DNA of 64,000 bases from Flaccisagitta enflata (GCA_965153355.1 OZ231126.1:1178001-1242000); one strand, 5' to 3'; counted from the first letter of the stretch, positions 9,524-21,544 are shown. Program-made: numbers and translations. Notes: generated from the sequence alone by a model not told the origin.

Positions 9524-10266
9524 CAGTAAGTGGGACTTCGGTAAATTGGCTCATTTCTCCATTAGACGAGTCTTTCGCTCCTCTTCTTCCTCCTCCTCCT
9601 CCTCCTCCACCTCCCCCACCGCCTCCGCCCCCACCGCCTCCTCCCCCTCCCCCTTCGTCTCCTCGACGTTCCTCCTTCCCTTTCGTCTTGGCTTCGTAAT
9701 CAGAGGAAACTAATTGCGGTTCCTCGGTTTCCTCCATGATGGCTGTCGAGTTCTTTTTGGCCGTGTGAGGGAGAGACGTTACGGAAGCCGCGGCGGGAGC
9801 GGGAGCGGTGGCAGCGGCGGCGGAGGAGCAGGAGAGTGGATTTGAATTGAAGGAACTCGAAGGCGCGATAACGGCTGCGGCAGCGCCAGCCGACGAAGCC
9901 GCTATCATTTGAGAAGAAGAAGGTTGATGATAAGAGTGGGGCATCGTGACGTCTGACTGAGACAGCGGCAGCGCCGACGCTGTTATGTAAATGATGATAG
10001 GCGGCGGCGCCATCGACGCCGCCACCGCCGCTGACGCGTGATTGACGAAGAACGCCGACGCCAAACGCCGAGGCGAACAACGAAGAGGCAGACGGGTAGG
10101 AGGAGGAGGAAGAGGAGGCGGCGGAGGGGATGGAGACGAAGCTGTGGTCGTAGTGGACTGCCGGGGATGCAGTGTCGAGCAGCGGCGCCAAATGCTGCTG
10201 CGGCGAAGACGCCGAAGGCTGAGGATTGTCGGCTAAAAGACGCATTGACGCCGTAGGAGAGGACAT
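9524..10266 (-). CDS. first coding exon of unknown protein, low complexity, frameshifted
   Basis: Not recognised. Reading leftward from ATG at 10266-10264 (context CGAACATGT), the protein starts MSSPTASMRLLADNPQPSAS and is rich in Ser, Ala and Pro. Around 10051-10071 the good frame moves. The continuation is VNHASAAVAASMAPPP ... MPHSYHQPSSSQMIAASS, then an Ala run, an acidic/basic part (MEETEEPQLVSSDYEAKTKG), about 28 Gly, and GEMSQFTEVPLT. It ends at donor G|GTGAGT (GT at 9523-9522). Removing one unit of the 13-base imperfect repeat (AACGCCGA at 10051-10058 and 10064-10071 on the + strand) restores one frame. Low-complexity N-termini of this type are common in transcriptional regulators, but no domain is visible. 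Downstream exons not found. Confidence 0.5.
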
Positions 10267-10554
10267 GTTCGGCGTGTGGAGGAAAGGAGGGGGTTAGGGG
10301 GGAGATCTGGAGGAGAGAGAGAGAGAGAGAAAGAGAGAGTAATTTAAGAAAAGGATTGGGAGAGGGAAAAAAAGAGGAATGGTAAAGAACGGAGATTTCA
10401 AAGTCTGATTGGAAAAACTATATATTTTCATTTTCTGAATTGTGCGTTGCCATTTGCAATTCAAGAGCTGGAACTTCATCCCTCGATATAAATTTTTCAT
10501 ATATTGTTGCTGAAACTGACAGAAATTCTTTCTTGTATTCATGGGATGTTGGTT

Positions 10555-10805
10555 AAAAACAAGTGACGCGGGGGTACAATATCGTTGCGGATGGGTGGGC
10601 AGGGGCATCCAACCCCTATCCACACCCCAACCCCCACCTTCCTTCCCCCCACACACAAACTTACACAAACAGTATCTAAAACGCTCGTTTTTTTCACTTT
10701 TCGACTCGATCATCACGGACGGACGGACAGACGTTAGACAGACAGACCGACGGACTGACAGACGGACAAAGCCTCTTATAGAGTTGCGTGTCCGCAACTA
10801 AAAAA
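10555..10805 (-). mobile_element. H element, class AGTTGCGGAC
   Basis: Same design as the copy at 1337: left end AAACAAGTGACGCGGGGG and ATCGTTGCGGATGGG, right end AGAGTTGCGTGTCCGCAACT then AAAAA. Core is GGAC/CAGA. Confidence 0.8.
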
Positions 10806-10930
10806 CTCATTTATCAACTGATTTGTTTCTGTTGGCAATTTACTGTTTCAGCAATCTGAAATTCGTCATGGATGAATTCGAATGAAGTTATTTCCTCTCT
10901 TCGTCGGCGTTACTCGCTTTCGATGTGTTC

Positions 10931-11020
10931 TTTTTAGATGCGTCCTCGCATCTCTATAATAGGCTGTGTTCGTTGGTCTGTCGGTCGGTCTGTCGGTTGT
11001 TAACGCATTTGTAAAACATC
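10931..11020 (+). mobile_element. H element, class AGATGCGTCC, 5' fragment
   Basis: TTTTTAGATGCGTCCTCGCA then TCTCTATAATAGGC and (TCGG)n. The hairpin GATGCG/CGCATC replaces GTCGCG/CGCGAC. Confidence 0.65.
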
Positions 11021-11039
11021 AAAATCAAGCATTTTCAAC

Positions 11040-11225
11040 AGAAAAATGGTTCTGACCCAGTAAAAGAAGCCCGCATCTAGTAATTCATTCATTACGTCGT
11101 GGTATTTCACCAAATGACATTCATTCATAAAAAAAATTCATTCATACAAAACATTCATTCATACTTAACGTTCATTCATAAAAAGGGTTCGTTCATAAAA
11201 AACGTTCAGTCATACAAAACGTTCA
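11040..11225. repeat. about 20-bp minisatellite (ACGTTCATTCATAAAA)
   Basis: Seven or more degenerate units of CATTCATTCATAMAAAA. Confidence 0.8.
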
Positions 11226-11290
11226 TTTCCGTTAGTCAGTGTGTGTCTGTCCATCCGTAATATAACTTACGACAGCAGGAACAACATCAA

Positions 11291-11299
11291 CAAAAACAA

Positions 11300-11337
<38 letters not shown>

Positions 11338-11340
11338 GCA
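11291..11340. repeat. (ACA)n microsatellite
   Basis: About 15 ACA units directly before an H element. Confidence 0.95.
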
Positions 11341-11347
11341 AAATGAA

Positions 11348-11541
11348 GAAAACAAGGCCGGATACACGGCCACCAGTTGCGGACGGGTGGGTAGGGGCGG
11401 AAATGCAACTGTCCGCAAGTGAAAATATTCTAAAACGCTTGTTTTCCCACTTTTAAACTCGTGCTGATGGACGGACTGACGGACGGACCAACAGACAGAC
11501 GGACAAAACCTCTTATAGAGTTGCGTGTCCGCAACTATAAA
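11348..11541 (-). mobile_element. H element, class AGTTGCGGAC
   Basis: Left AAAACAAGGCCGGATACACG then CCACCAGTTGCGGACGGGTG; right AGAGTTGCGTGTCCGCAACT. Both ends carry AGTTGCGGAC exactly. Confidence 0.85.
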
Positions 11542-11735
11542 CATATAGAATATGACGTCGTCGATGTAAGTCAACTTCTACAAACAACGCCAACCACAAC
11601 TAAGCCAACAACAACCTTTCATCTAAATTCCACGATCCAAAGCCACGTGGTGTGACAGCTCAACAGAAAATGGCATTATTTGTGTTTCCTGGGCAATGAC
11701 GACTGATAAATTGCTGTGACGGATTTTTTTCATAT

Positions 11736-11839
<104 letters not shown>

Positions 11840-12059
11840 GCGCTCTTCGTCGAGACTCATGGTTTATTCAAACACGATTCGTTCTTCTTCTCTTTCTTTT
11901 CTTTTTCTTCTTCTCTTTTTTATATCTATTTTCTTTCTACCTTTTGCAACGCCGTCTTTTGTGCGTGTGAATGTTACCAGTAATGGCGGCTGTCGCCGTG
12001 AGGAAAAGTCATGGGCGATGGTCACTTTTTGCAAGCTGTTTGTTCCTAGTAAACTGCAA

Positions 12060-13764
12060 ATCTTTTTCTAATGGAACCAATCAGAGCAATTGCTTGTGTA
12101 TTGAATGCACTGAAAATCAGAAAAAATGGGACTGAGCCAAATGAGCTTGATGAGCTAAAATGCTCATAACCACTCAACCAGACAACCAGCTTAACTCTCT
12201 AAAATGCTCTTGTATCACCCACATGCTCCCATCAAAACATTTATCTATCCCATTAAAAATCAGGAAAAAAAAACAGCTAAATGAGCTAAGTGAGCTAAAA
12301 TGCTTAAAAATGCCCTTACAGATGAGCAGCTAGCTCACTGATATGCTTTTTAGTATCTGCTTTATTAAACAAGTTTCAAAATATTTATCTATTTGTCACA
12401 TTTGAAATAAAAAAGAAATGAGCTAAATGAGCTAGAATCCTCTAAAACACCCAACTTACCGATGAAACTAGTTTGCTCATAAACATATTACCTGCTTATA
12501 TTTGCCATTATCAAACAACCATAAATACGCTCCTTTATTGATCCTACATAAAATCATGAAAAATCGAAAAAAAATTCAATTTGCATTTTTCGTAAATAAA
12601 TCTTAAAAATTCATAACACGAAAAATATTTGTCCCAGAGACTTCTGCTTGGCGCCAAATGAAAGGAATTATTAAAATTTACTCTCACCCTATAGATTTCA
12701 TGGAGGCCACAATCTGGCAGTTAGGTTCCCAACTTTCTAATAAGAAAATGAAAACCCTGTTTCTCTTGAATATGTCAAAAAGTCGAAGACAGACTTCGAC
12801 TTTTTTCCCGATAACTCCCAACAATGAGGGAAAAAGAGTAATCATGCGGGCATTTCAAAATTAAGATCCCGTTACATAAAAGAGAATCAAATTTTGTAGT
12901 TTACTATAAATATTCTTTCAAATGCAATAAATGGTCATTACCAGCAAGAAAATGGTATGAACAGCAAACATATCGCAATATTTATTATCACTGGAACGAT
13001 CGTAATCATCCTCTGAAATATAATTCAGAGCAAAAATAGGGCAAACATGTGTAACAAAAAATGTGATAAGTCTATCTTGAAAATAACAAATCTGTGAAAT
13101 GAGTCAAAATTTTGCATTTTCTAAAACATACAACTTTAGATATACTAATTTACAAGAGTCGCACGTTCTTGGTTTTTGTAATTTTTGATTCTCTATGCAA
13201 ATTTGTTATTTTCAGTAGATACAAGTCAGGTGATAAAATTGAAAAATTCTGATCTCAATATCTCTCATTTTCAATATGAATGTCAAATTTTAATGAAAGC
13301 AGATAAAGACTTGCAGATTTCACTGATGGCTTGATCAAGGGATATGTTTTTATTTCTTATCAATTCTCAATGGATGACTGTAAATTGATATTTTTGAATT
13401 AATGTTTAACAATAGCTAAAATGTTCAAAATTATAGATGATTAAGAGAAAATTATTTTTTGAAAGTTGTAGGGGCAATTGAACTTGCCAATATGCAAAAT
13501 ATATCTTTACTAAAGGTGTAAAAAGGCCCTAATCAAAAATTTTGGGAAATAATCAGCAATCATGAAAAATTTCTAACTTTTGCATGAATAAGAAATTCCG
13601 CCATAAATTATTCCGTGTCGTAAATGTATTAGGGAGGTTGCGTGCAAGAAAGAAAACAACCGTGTACACATAACACGCTTGCTGCGTATATACCTACAGA
13701 TTCTACAGAATATGTAGTACACACTACACATTACGCCAATTGTATCCCGGGCCTTGAATCGCTC
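12060..13764. other. AT-rich DNA with short AGCTAAATGAGCTAAAATGCTC repeats
   Basis: From 12120 to 12460 the words GAGCTAAATGAGCTAAAATG recur irregularly; similar words appear at 7740-7800. The rest is AT-rich with no supported exon. Confidence 0.5.
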
Positions 13765-14684
13765 CTATGCGCCCCCTTCATAATGTGACACTCGGGTGTG
13801 TCAAAATTTAAAAAACTTTTTTGATCAGATCGTCATCATCAAGGAGTGTTGGGACACTAATTCTAAAGTACTTACCATTTTTGTTTTTCTTAATTTCATT
13901 TATCTTCCGTATTTTTAAATCTCCATTTAGCCCCTAATTTGTATATTGTAGTGCAGCTGGTATTGCACCGGGATTCTTGATCATAAGAATAAAAATCAGA
14001 ACCCATTTCCTATCTTATTCTTTGATCTAAAAAGAATTGGTCAAAATATTTTACTTTTCATAAGAAGAAATATAACAAAAAAATAATTTTTGAATGATAT
14101 ATCAGTCGTTCAACAAAATTGGGTAGAAGTCGCTAAAAGTATATATATTTTTGACAATCTTACAAGCGCTAAAAAAAACGGAAGATGATTGAAATAAAAA
14201 AGAATAGAAATGGTTAGTGTTTTATAAATAGTAACTTCATAGTCCCTTATGATGATGAGCTGATCAAAAGACCTTTTATATATTGACACACCCGAATGTG
14301 ACACTCATGATTTTATTTCAAACGAGCCAATGCGCAGCTTTCTAGCTAAATGGAAACCTTTTTTAGGGCCCGTTTAAAGTTTACACTGAAATTAATGGGA
14401 AAAAAATCCCCTTCAGAATCCCCTTGAGAAAATCCTTTTATTGTCCGCGACGGAATATCATTCCGATGCGGACTAAAATTCAAGGCGGGTGGGTGTCGTC
14501 GTCGTCGTCGTCGTCGTCATGCGTCGTTGTTGTTGTTAAACGGATTTTAAAAAATGGATAACTTTTATGCTTTGACCGATTTGGTTCATATTTGGTGGGA
14601 AGTTGTACTAAGGTAAGGCACTTTACATCCTATCCGCTCTTTGTATCCGACCAACCTTGACCAGCAACTACGGCCCAAAAAGTG

Positions 14685-15330
14685 AAAAACGTGCATAACT
14701 TTGGTATTTTTCAGCCGATTTGGTTGAAGTATATGGAGTCTCTAAATGGAAGGACTCAACATATGTATGTGATTTATTTACGTTTGAGTATGCTAACAGG
14801 CCAAACCGACCTACCACCCAACCAGCTTACCGTCCTAAAAATAACAAACTTGCATAAATTTTACATTTTTCAACCAATTTGGTTGAGACTTAGTATGGAG
14901 TCTCTAAATGGAAGAACTCAACATATGCACACTATTTATCCAAACCAGCCTGCCACCCAACCACCCTGCTAGCCTTAAAGTGAAAAACGTGCATAACTTT
15001 GGTATTTTTCAACGATTTGGTTGGGGAATTTTTTATGGAGTCTCTAAATGGAAGGACTCAACATATGTATGTGATTTATTTACGTTTGAGTATGCTAACC
15101 GGCCAAACCAACCTACCACCCAACCAGCCCACTGGCCGAAAAATGAAAAACTTGCATAACTTTTACATTTTTCAACCAATTTGATTGAAACTTGGTATGG
15201 AGTCTCTAAATGGAAGAACTCAACATATGCACACTATTTATCCAAACCAGCCTACCACCCTACTAGCCTAAAAGTGATAACGTGCATAACTTTGCCATTT
15301 TCAATGGATTTGCATGAAACTTTGTATGGA
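14685..15330. repeat. about 150-bp tandem repeat, 300-bp higher-order unit
   Basis: GGAGTCTCTAAATGGAAG and AAAAACGTGCATAACTTTGG recur. Alternate units end ATGTATGTGATTTATTTACG or ATGCACACTATTTATCC, giving a 300-base higher-order period. It lies between inverted GTCCGCGACGG (14444) and CCGTCGCGGAC (15423). Confidence 0.8.
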
Positions 15331-16292
15331 GACTCATAAATGCTCTAAGGAACTTATAAGACTTACAGGGTTGGCGATCTTTGTGATATGATCTTATGGA
15401 ATTGGTGATCTTTCACCCCCCTCCGTCGCGGACCCAGATACTGTTCAGATTTTTTCTTTGTTAATTTCAAATTGACCCTAAAAAAGTTCCCATCAAGCTA
15501 GAAAGCTGCGCAATGGCTTGTTTGATATATACACCGTCTTTAGATCAATTTGAAAAATGTTAAACCTTTATAACTCCTAAACTACTGCGCAAAGAGTCTA
15601 CAAATCTTTAGTGAACATTGCTAACATGTGACGGTTTTGTTAGATACTGAATGATTGAGGAACAGCAAAACCCAGAAAAAACGGTCATTTTTGAAGCAAA
15701 ATAAACCTTTTCCTTCCTTTTTTTGGGAGAAGCTGTCTTACGCTGCTGAACTAATTGAACTGGAACCCCAAAAACACTTACAGACTTATGATGAACATAC
15801 ATACACTTCCATTTTGCTTGAAAATGTAATGATTTTTATTAGTTTTGAAACGAATTGATTGATTTTTCATGTTTGCCATTAACAATTCTCAAAAACACCC
15901 AAAATTAGTGAAAATCCCGTTGAGTATCCAATTTTTGTTTTAATTATGAAAAAATGTGTTCTCTACAACTAATTACCAATGATTTTATATCAATCCCAAC
16001 ATTTTAGTTTGATTTGTTTGAAAAAAAAACAAGAAGAAAAAGACAGCTCCTTCAAAAACAGCGGAGGAAAAATCTACCATGGCTTGAAAATGCTGATTCT
16101 TTCAGTGTTTTGTTGTACCCCAATTAATCAATATCTATATCTAAGCTTTTGCATAATAATGATTCTATTTTCGTCAACATAAAATGCGACAATCCAAGCA
16201 GCAATCAAACAATTACACAGCTACGAGTCTACTACATGGAATCATGTAAGAATGGAAATAGGGAAGTAGGGGAGAAAAAAAAATAAATAACA

Positions 16293-16607
16293 TTAGGGGA
16301 TTCTATTTAATTCCGTTTCTTCGTCTATTCGCAAGAGAGCGGCCAAAGACTTCAAAACAACATTAGCATGATTATCAATAGAGATGGTAAATCGACGTTT
16401 GGCATTACCAATCAATAGTTCCATTGATTTAAATCCGTAACAATCTCTAATTTGGCGAATACTCTGCCAGTAACGAAACCCGAATATTCTGCGAATCGCG
16501 CCATTCAAAGCGACATTCAATTGATTTCTTTCTGAGGCGTTATAATCTTTTATCTCGGCACCGTATGTTAATTTAGGGACACAATTAGAGTATAATAAAA
16601 CCGTCAC
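16293..16607 (-). mobile_element. non-LTR retrotransposon fragment, RT C-terminal part
   Basis: The minus frame reads LLYSNCVPKLTYGAEIKDY ... IRRIFGFRYWQSIRQIRDCYGF and ends with a stop, followed by a T-rich 3' tail. This is the region after the RT catalytic domain in LINE-type elements, parallel to the copy at 57743. It is severely 5'-truncated (about 104 codons) and interrupts the right arm of the foldback at 15500-16730. Confidence 0.75.
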
Positions 16608-16789
16608 CTGTCAGCGATGTTTGCTGAAAATTTGAAAACTTTTTGCCAAGTAGTTTAGGAATTATAAAGGTTCAACATTTTTCAATTCGATCTAAAGACG
16701 GTGAGTGTCAAATTATGAAGGGGCCACAAAACAACCAGTCAGCAAAGTCTCGGGATGCAATCGGCGTACTACTCATGCTTGTAACTTAC

Positions 16790-16902
16790 AAGTTGTAAGC
16801 ATCACTGACATCGTCACGCAGGTCTTGTAAACTGACGTGCGCCCATGCCGTTCTGGTACTTTTGAAATTGCCATGCACCATCTCTTTTTGTAACACACCC
16901 AT
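16790..16902 (-). CDS. candidate first coding exon, unknown protein
   Basis: Not recognised. Reading leftward, ATG at 16902 has an ideal context (AACCATGG). It opens MGVLQKEMVHGNFKSTRTAW, then AHVSLQDLRDDVSDAYN, 37 codons plus two bases, ending at the strong donor TT|GTAAGT (GT at 16789-16788). Composition is coding-like and unlike the surrounding DNA. A (CA)n array lies immediately upstream, with no AG near the ATG, which favours a start exon over an internal one. Partner exons were not found; the foldback at 13.8-16.7 kb lies where the intron would be. Confidence 0.4.
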
Positions 16903-16913
16903 GGTTAGACACG

Positions 16914-16916
<3 letters not shown>

Positions 16917-16976
<60 letters not shown>

Positions 16977-16982
16977 ACGCGC
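16917..16982. repeat. (CA)n microsatellite
   Basis: About 28 CA units ending in GCGCGCGCG. Confidence 0.95.
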
Positions 16983-17115
16983 GCGCGTTAGTTTTTTCGC
17001 GTGCACATGCCCACGTTTAGACGCGGTTGCACCGGAAAAGGGCGAGATATAAGGCATTGACTACTGTTATAGCAACAGTCTCTGGTGAAGTCTGGTAATT
17101 ACAATTTCCTGCGAG

Positions 17116-17227
17116 GATATGAGAGGAGGATTATGGAGGAGAAAAGAAGAAGGGCTTGGCTTAGGTTGAGCCCAAGCGCAGTTGGGCTTGACACTGATTA
17201 TCTCGAAACCGACGCACCTGCTCAAAG
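17116..17227 (+). CDS. candidate internal exon, unknown protein
   Basis: Not recognised. Acceptor TTCCTGCGAG (ends 17115) and donor AAAG|GTAATG (GT at 17228) bound an open frame reading YERRIMEEKRRRAWLRLSPS, then AVGLDTDYLETDAPAQ. It is charged, with a basic helix-like start and an acidic end. Entry leaves two bases, exit leaves two bases. It ends 38 bases before the mariner-like hairpin at 17266. No partner exon with matching phase found. Confidence 0.35.
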
Positions 17228-17265
17228 GTAATGAGGAAAGCGAAAATGAAACAGTGCTGTTTGTA

Positions 17266-17872
17266 CAGTACCTTCCGAGCAAACCCGGTTAAAACTGGAG
17301 GATTAATTTTTGTTACTTTAATTTCATTTCCCAAACTTCATTTTTTGCATCAAACTTAATTAAAAGATACTTAATTCCTTGAACATATTTGGCTGTCAAA
17401 AAAAATAACTCGTGAAATCAAAGTGCATGAAGACATCAATATTGAGTGTTCTAACCCAGACCATTGGATTCGGCAGAAAATTTTACCTATCCTAGACTAT
17501 AAGAACAGCTCAGTCAGACAATTATTTCAGATTTTATGGCCATTTAAAGTTTTTAAGGACAATTGTCTCATAATTATTTTGAGACAATTGTCCTTAGAAA
17601 CTTTGCGTGGCTGTAAAATCTGACAGAATTATTTGACTGAGCTGTTCTTGTAGTCTAAGACAGGTAAAATTTTCTGCTGAATGTAATGGTCTAGGTTAGA
17701 ACACTCTAAAATTGATGTCTTCATGCTGATTTCACGGATGGCTGACAACCAAATATATTCAGGAATTAATATCTTTAATTAAATTATGTACAAAAAATGA
17801 AGTTTGTGAAATGAAAGTAAAGTAACAAAAATTAATCCTCCAGTTTTAGCCGGGTTTGCTCGGAAGGTACTG
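17266..17872. mobile_element. 607-bp mariner-like MITE, near-complete hairpin, TA duplication
   Basis: Starts CAGTACCTTCCGAGCAAACC and ends with the exact rc, flanked by TA (17264-17265, 17873-17874). The two halves are complementary along nearly the whole length, meeting at GGACAATTGTCTCA / TGAGACAATTGTCC near 17570. CAGT termini with TA duplication are the Tc1/mariner hallmark. No transposase, so non-autonomous. Confidence 0.92.
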
Positions 17873-18046
17873 TAGAAGATTGATGAACAAATAACTGCAA
17901 AAACCTAAGACGGCAAAAGACTAGAAAGCATATTTTTTCGCTGAAACTCAAAACAACGACCGCCAAACAGATTCTTTGATGCTTTCTTTATTTATTCCTA
18001 ACCCTTTGCGCGTAAAAAGGGTCAAGTCTTAAGACCCCGTTTGAAG

Positions 18047-18140
18047 TTCCAACGGCGTTGGAACACGCGCATGAATTCAATTCCCGACGTCTCTCTGCCG
18101 CTATCGCTATGTTCGTGCGGTCTCATGATATTTTCTTCCG
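18047..18140 (+). CDS. candidate internal exon, unknown protein
   Basis: Not recognised. After GTTTGAAG (ends 18046) the frame reads PTALEHAHEFNSRRLSAAIA then MFVRSHDIFF up to donor CCG|GTGAGA (GT at 18141). Another frame is also open, starting with an ATG at 18070 that gives a hydrophobic stretch, so frame choice is uncertain. Weak polypyrimidine tract. Could be chance. Confidence 0.25.
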
Positions 18141-18369
18141 GTGAGATATGGCGTGTTTAGTTGACTTAGTCTTAGATAGTCTGCAGTAGAAACTCGCTTC
18201 AACGGACCAGTTTTTAACAGAATTTCTCCTTCAGAAGACACTGATTCTTGGTCCCTTGAACCTGTTTTCTTTTATCTCCTGTATTGGCAAATGGCAAACT
18301 CTGTGTGTGCGTGTGTGTGTGTGGGGGGGGGGGGGAGGTTTTGGGCAACGGCGAATCTGAGCTTTTCCC

Positions 18370-18980
18370 TTTTTGAGCAGCGGCCCCAAAGGGCCGATGT
18401 CTTGGGGTTTAAAGGAGGAATTTCCAGACGTCCGTCCGTCGATCCGTCCGTTAAACCATCAAAGTCCGTCCGTCCGTCGTCGTCCCTTCCGTCCGCCCCG
18501 GTTAGCCATCGAGGCCTCATATCCTCCTCATGAGCCCGATTTAGGCCCTCTAAGCCCTCAAATTAGCCCTCCAGGCCTCAAATCAGCTCTCCGGGCACTC
18601 AAATCAGCTCTCCCAGGCCTCAAATCAGCTCTCAAGGCATCAAAATCAGCTCTCCAGGCCTCAAGTCTCTCAGACCTCAAATCAGCATTCCAGGCCCCAA
18701 ATCAGCCCTCCAGGCCTCAAATCTGCCCCCAAGGCCTAAGGCCTTTCCCCAGACCTCAAATCTAATTTTCAGGCATAAATCTTCCCCCAGACCTCAAACT
18801 CGCATCAAAAGTACCCTCCTAGGCCCTGCTATATTCCCCCTCAGGACGTCTGGAAATTCCCATGTCCTACAGGACATTGGCCGCCCCGGGAGCCGCTGCC
18901 TACTCTCATTCCACTACTTCACTTGATCACCCCAAGCAGGGCATCGGGTACCGCTGACCATGTGCGATCCTTGGATGACT
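18370..18980 (+). mobile_element. B element (GGGCAGCGGCCCC foldback family)
   Basis: Begins TTTTTGAGCAGCGGCCCCAA and ends GGTACCGCTGACCATGTGCG. GGAATTTCCAGACGTCC near 18418 and its rc near 18845 form inner inverted arms. The core is a (GGCCTCAAATCAGCTCTCCA)-type minisatellite. Confidence 0.75.
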
Positions 18981-19176
18981 AGTTTTTTTGTTTAGTCATG
19001 TTCGAGCCTTAGAATTTACAAATATAAGTCACGTTCGATGGGATCAGTATTCAGTAATCAGATAACACCCAATCTTTTATTTCTTTTTAGTATCGTAAAC
19101 AAAATAAAAATAGCTCAACCACAGACTGCTTCCATTCATATTGCCTCAATTATCGCATTACTTCATTTTTTTTCTC

Positions 19177-19280
<104 letters not shown>

Positions 19281-19444
19281 ATCGCCCACTGCATTATTAT
19301 TCTTACGATTTTGATGTTGCAGCTAATGGAGCAGGGAAGGAGAAGAAGCGACGACGGACAGACAGATAGACAGACGAACGAATAAAGTTGGAAATAGCCA
19401 TAGTGCATGGCGACGATGAGGGGAAAATGGACAGACAATTGTCT

Positions 19445-20025
19445 GAAGCGTTAGATAGTCAGCGGTACCCGTGCCCTGCCTAAGTGAGTTGCAGTTGGGG
19501 TTGAGGGTAACCGGGGCAGCGGCCCCAAAGAGAGTGACCATGCTTTCTACATGGGGATTTTCTCCTTCTTCTCCTCCTCCTCCACTCCTCCTCCTCAAAT
19601 CCCTCCCCCTCAAATCCCAGTCTCCAGGACCAGAAATTCAGTCTCGAGGCTCAAATCCCAGTCTTGAGGCCCACATCCCAACCTCAAGGCCCAAATCCTA
19701 GCCTCAGGTCCAAATCTAATCTGTAGGCTGAGTTTTGGGCCTCAAAGACTAAAATCTGGGCCTCTTAGCTGAGGAATTTTGCCGGCGTGAGCTGAGGTTT
19801 GAATTTCAAGGCTGAAATCCTGAGGCTCCAGGCTGGGATTTGAGCCTTGAGGCTAGGATTGAGCCTTGAGGCTGGGATGTGGAGCCTCAAAACTGGGATT
19901 TGAGCCTCGAGACTAGATTTGGTCCTCGAGACTGGGATTTGAGGGCGTGGGAAGGAAGGAAGGAAGAAAAGAATCTACATATGTGTGAAAGCATGGGTCA
20001 TCGGCCCTTCGGGGCGCTGCCCAAA
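19445..20025 (-). mobile_element. B element, inverted orientation
   Basis: Begins AGTCAGCGGTACCCGTGCCC and ends ATCGGCCCTTCGGGGCGCTG, the rc layout of the 18370 copy. CATGCTTTCTACATGGGGA near 19540 pairs with TGTGTGAAAGCATGGGTCAT near 19990. Core: CTCAAATCCCAGTCTCSAGG / CTGGGATTTGAGCCTYGAGG, both orientations, so the whole element folds back. Confidence 0.75.
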
Positions 20026-20101
20026 GTGCGATCAAGGAGGGTGTGAGGGGTGCGGGGAAAGCTTTCATAAATGAATAACAAGGATAACACGTATCCGCTC
20101 A

Positions 20102-20212
20102 GTTTTTGGGCAGTGGACGAAGTCCTGCAGAACACAGAGGACTTTCATTCGTTCGTTTGTTCGTCCGTCCGTTTGTTCGCTCGCTGACCACATATTACCC
20201 TTCGGCGACCTG
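20102..20212 (+). mobile_element. B element, short copy
   Basis: GTTTTTGGGCAGTGGACGAA, GTCCTGCAGAACACAGAGGA, a (GTTC/GTCC)n core, then GCTGACCACATATTACCCTT. All internal arms are deleted. Confidence 0.7.
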
Positions 20213-20639
20213 TTTTTCTTCAGATCTAGTTTATTCAACGTCACACACTGCACAAACTCGATATGTTACATCATCCCTTAACTTCCAACTCCAAGATTTC
20301 AAAATTTCATCTCAAGTATTGAGTTTTTTTTCTTATTTAAATTCCCGAAAATAAAAGAGACTCATTCTCTCATTGGAGGATGAATATTGGATAAATTGAT
20401 TATTGGGCAATCGTAAAGAATTCTTTATTGCTGTTTCACTTTTCAACAGAGAAAAAAAATATTCATGCCTTTAAGATAGACATAGAACATCTGAGTATTT
20501 GTTAGACAAAATGTAGACGATACAGTGATGAGGTTTCTTCTTCCTTTCATTATCATTACAAAGAGAAGGAAGAATTATGCACAGGCAGTTTATTGAATCT
20601 CTTAGAAATTTGTTGTTGTTGTGGTTGTTGTCTATGTTT

Positions 20640-20716
20640 CTTTCTTAGTTGTTATTGTTATTGTTGTTGTTGTTGTTGTTATTGTTGTTATTGTTGTTGT
20701 TATTGTTATTATTGTT

Positions 20717-20779
<63 letters not shown>

Positions 20780-20780
20780 G
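20640..20780. repeat. (TTG)n microsatellite
   Basis: Trinucleotide array with ATT interruptions at its 5' side. Confidence 0.97.
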
Positions 20781-21149
20781 CCACTCAAAAAAGTCAACAG
20801 CTTTCTTAGTCTAATGCAGCGGTGTATAAGATTCAGTATCTCGAGCAACATTAGGTCCAAGTGCAAGTCGATTAGTTAGTTGAGGTAAGATAAGGATCTT
20901 AATGTGAACTACATGTGATGTTTGTGTGATAGGATGATTATCAAATAGGGTTCGAGTAAATGAGTTTAAGGCATAACAAATCGTTCAAGCAATCTCATCA
21001 AAAAGATCGATTGAAACGAAACGATCCGAACATACCACAGAGAACGCAACAACAACAGGTAGCTTTCAAAACCTAATCTAATATAACGGTCTTTCTCTAT
21101 CATTCTGTCCGATGGTCCATCTTACATCGGTTCGTCTGTTTTATTTTTT

Positions 21150-21544
<395 letters not shown>

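Larger units (their letters stand above)
13765..16730. mobile_element. large nested inverted-repeat (foldback) complex
   Basis: GCCCCCTTCATAATGTGACA at 13769 has its rc near 16712. GCCAATGCGCAGCTTTCTAG near 14330 has its rc near 15510. Each arm contains a smaller hairpin: GTGACACTCGGGTGTGTCAA at 13786 with its rc near 14300, and ACCGTCTTTAGATC at 15533 with its rc near 16690. The spacer holds a tandem repeat. No coding frame of its own. Confidence 0.7.
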
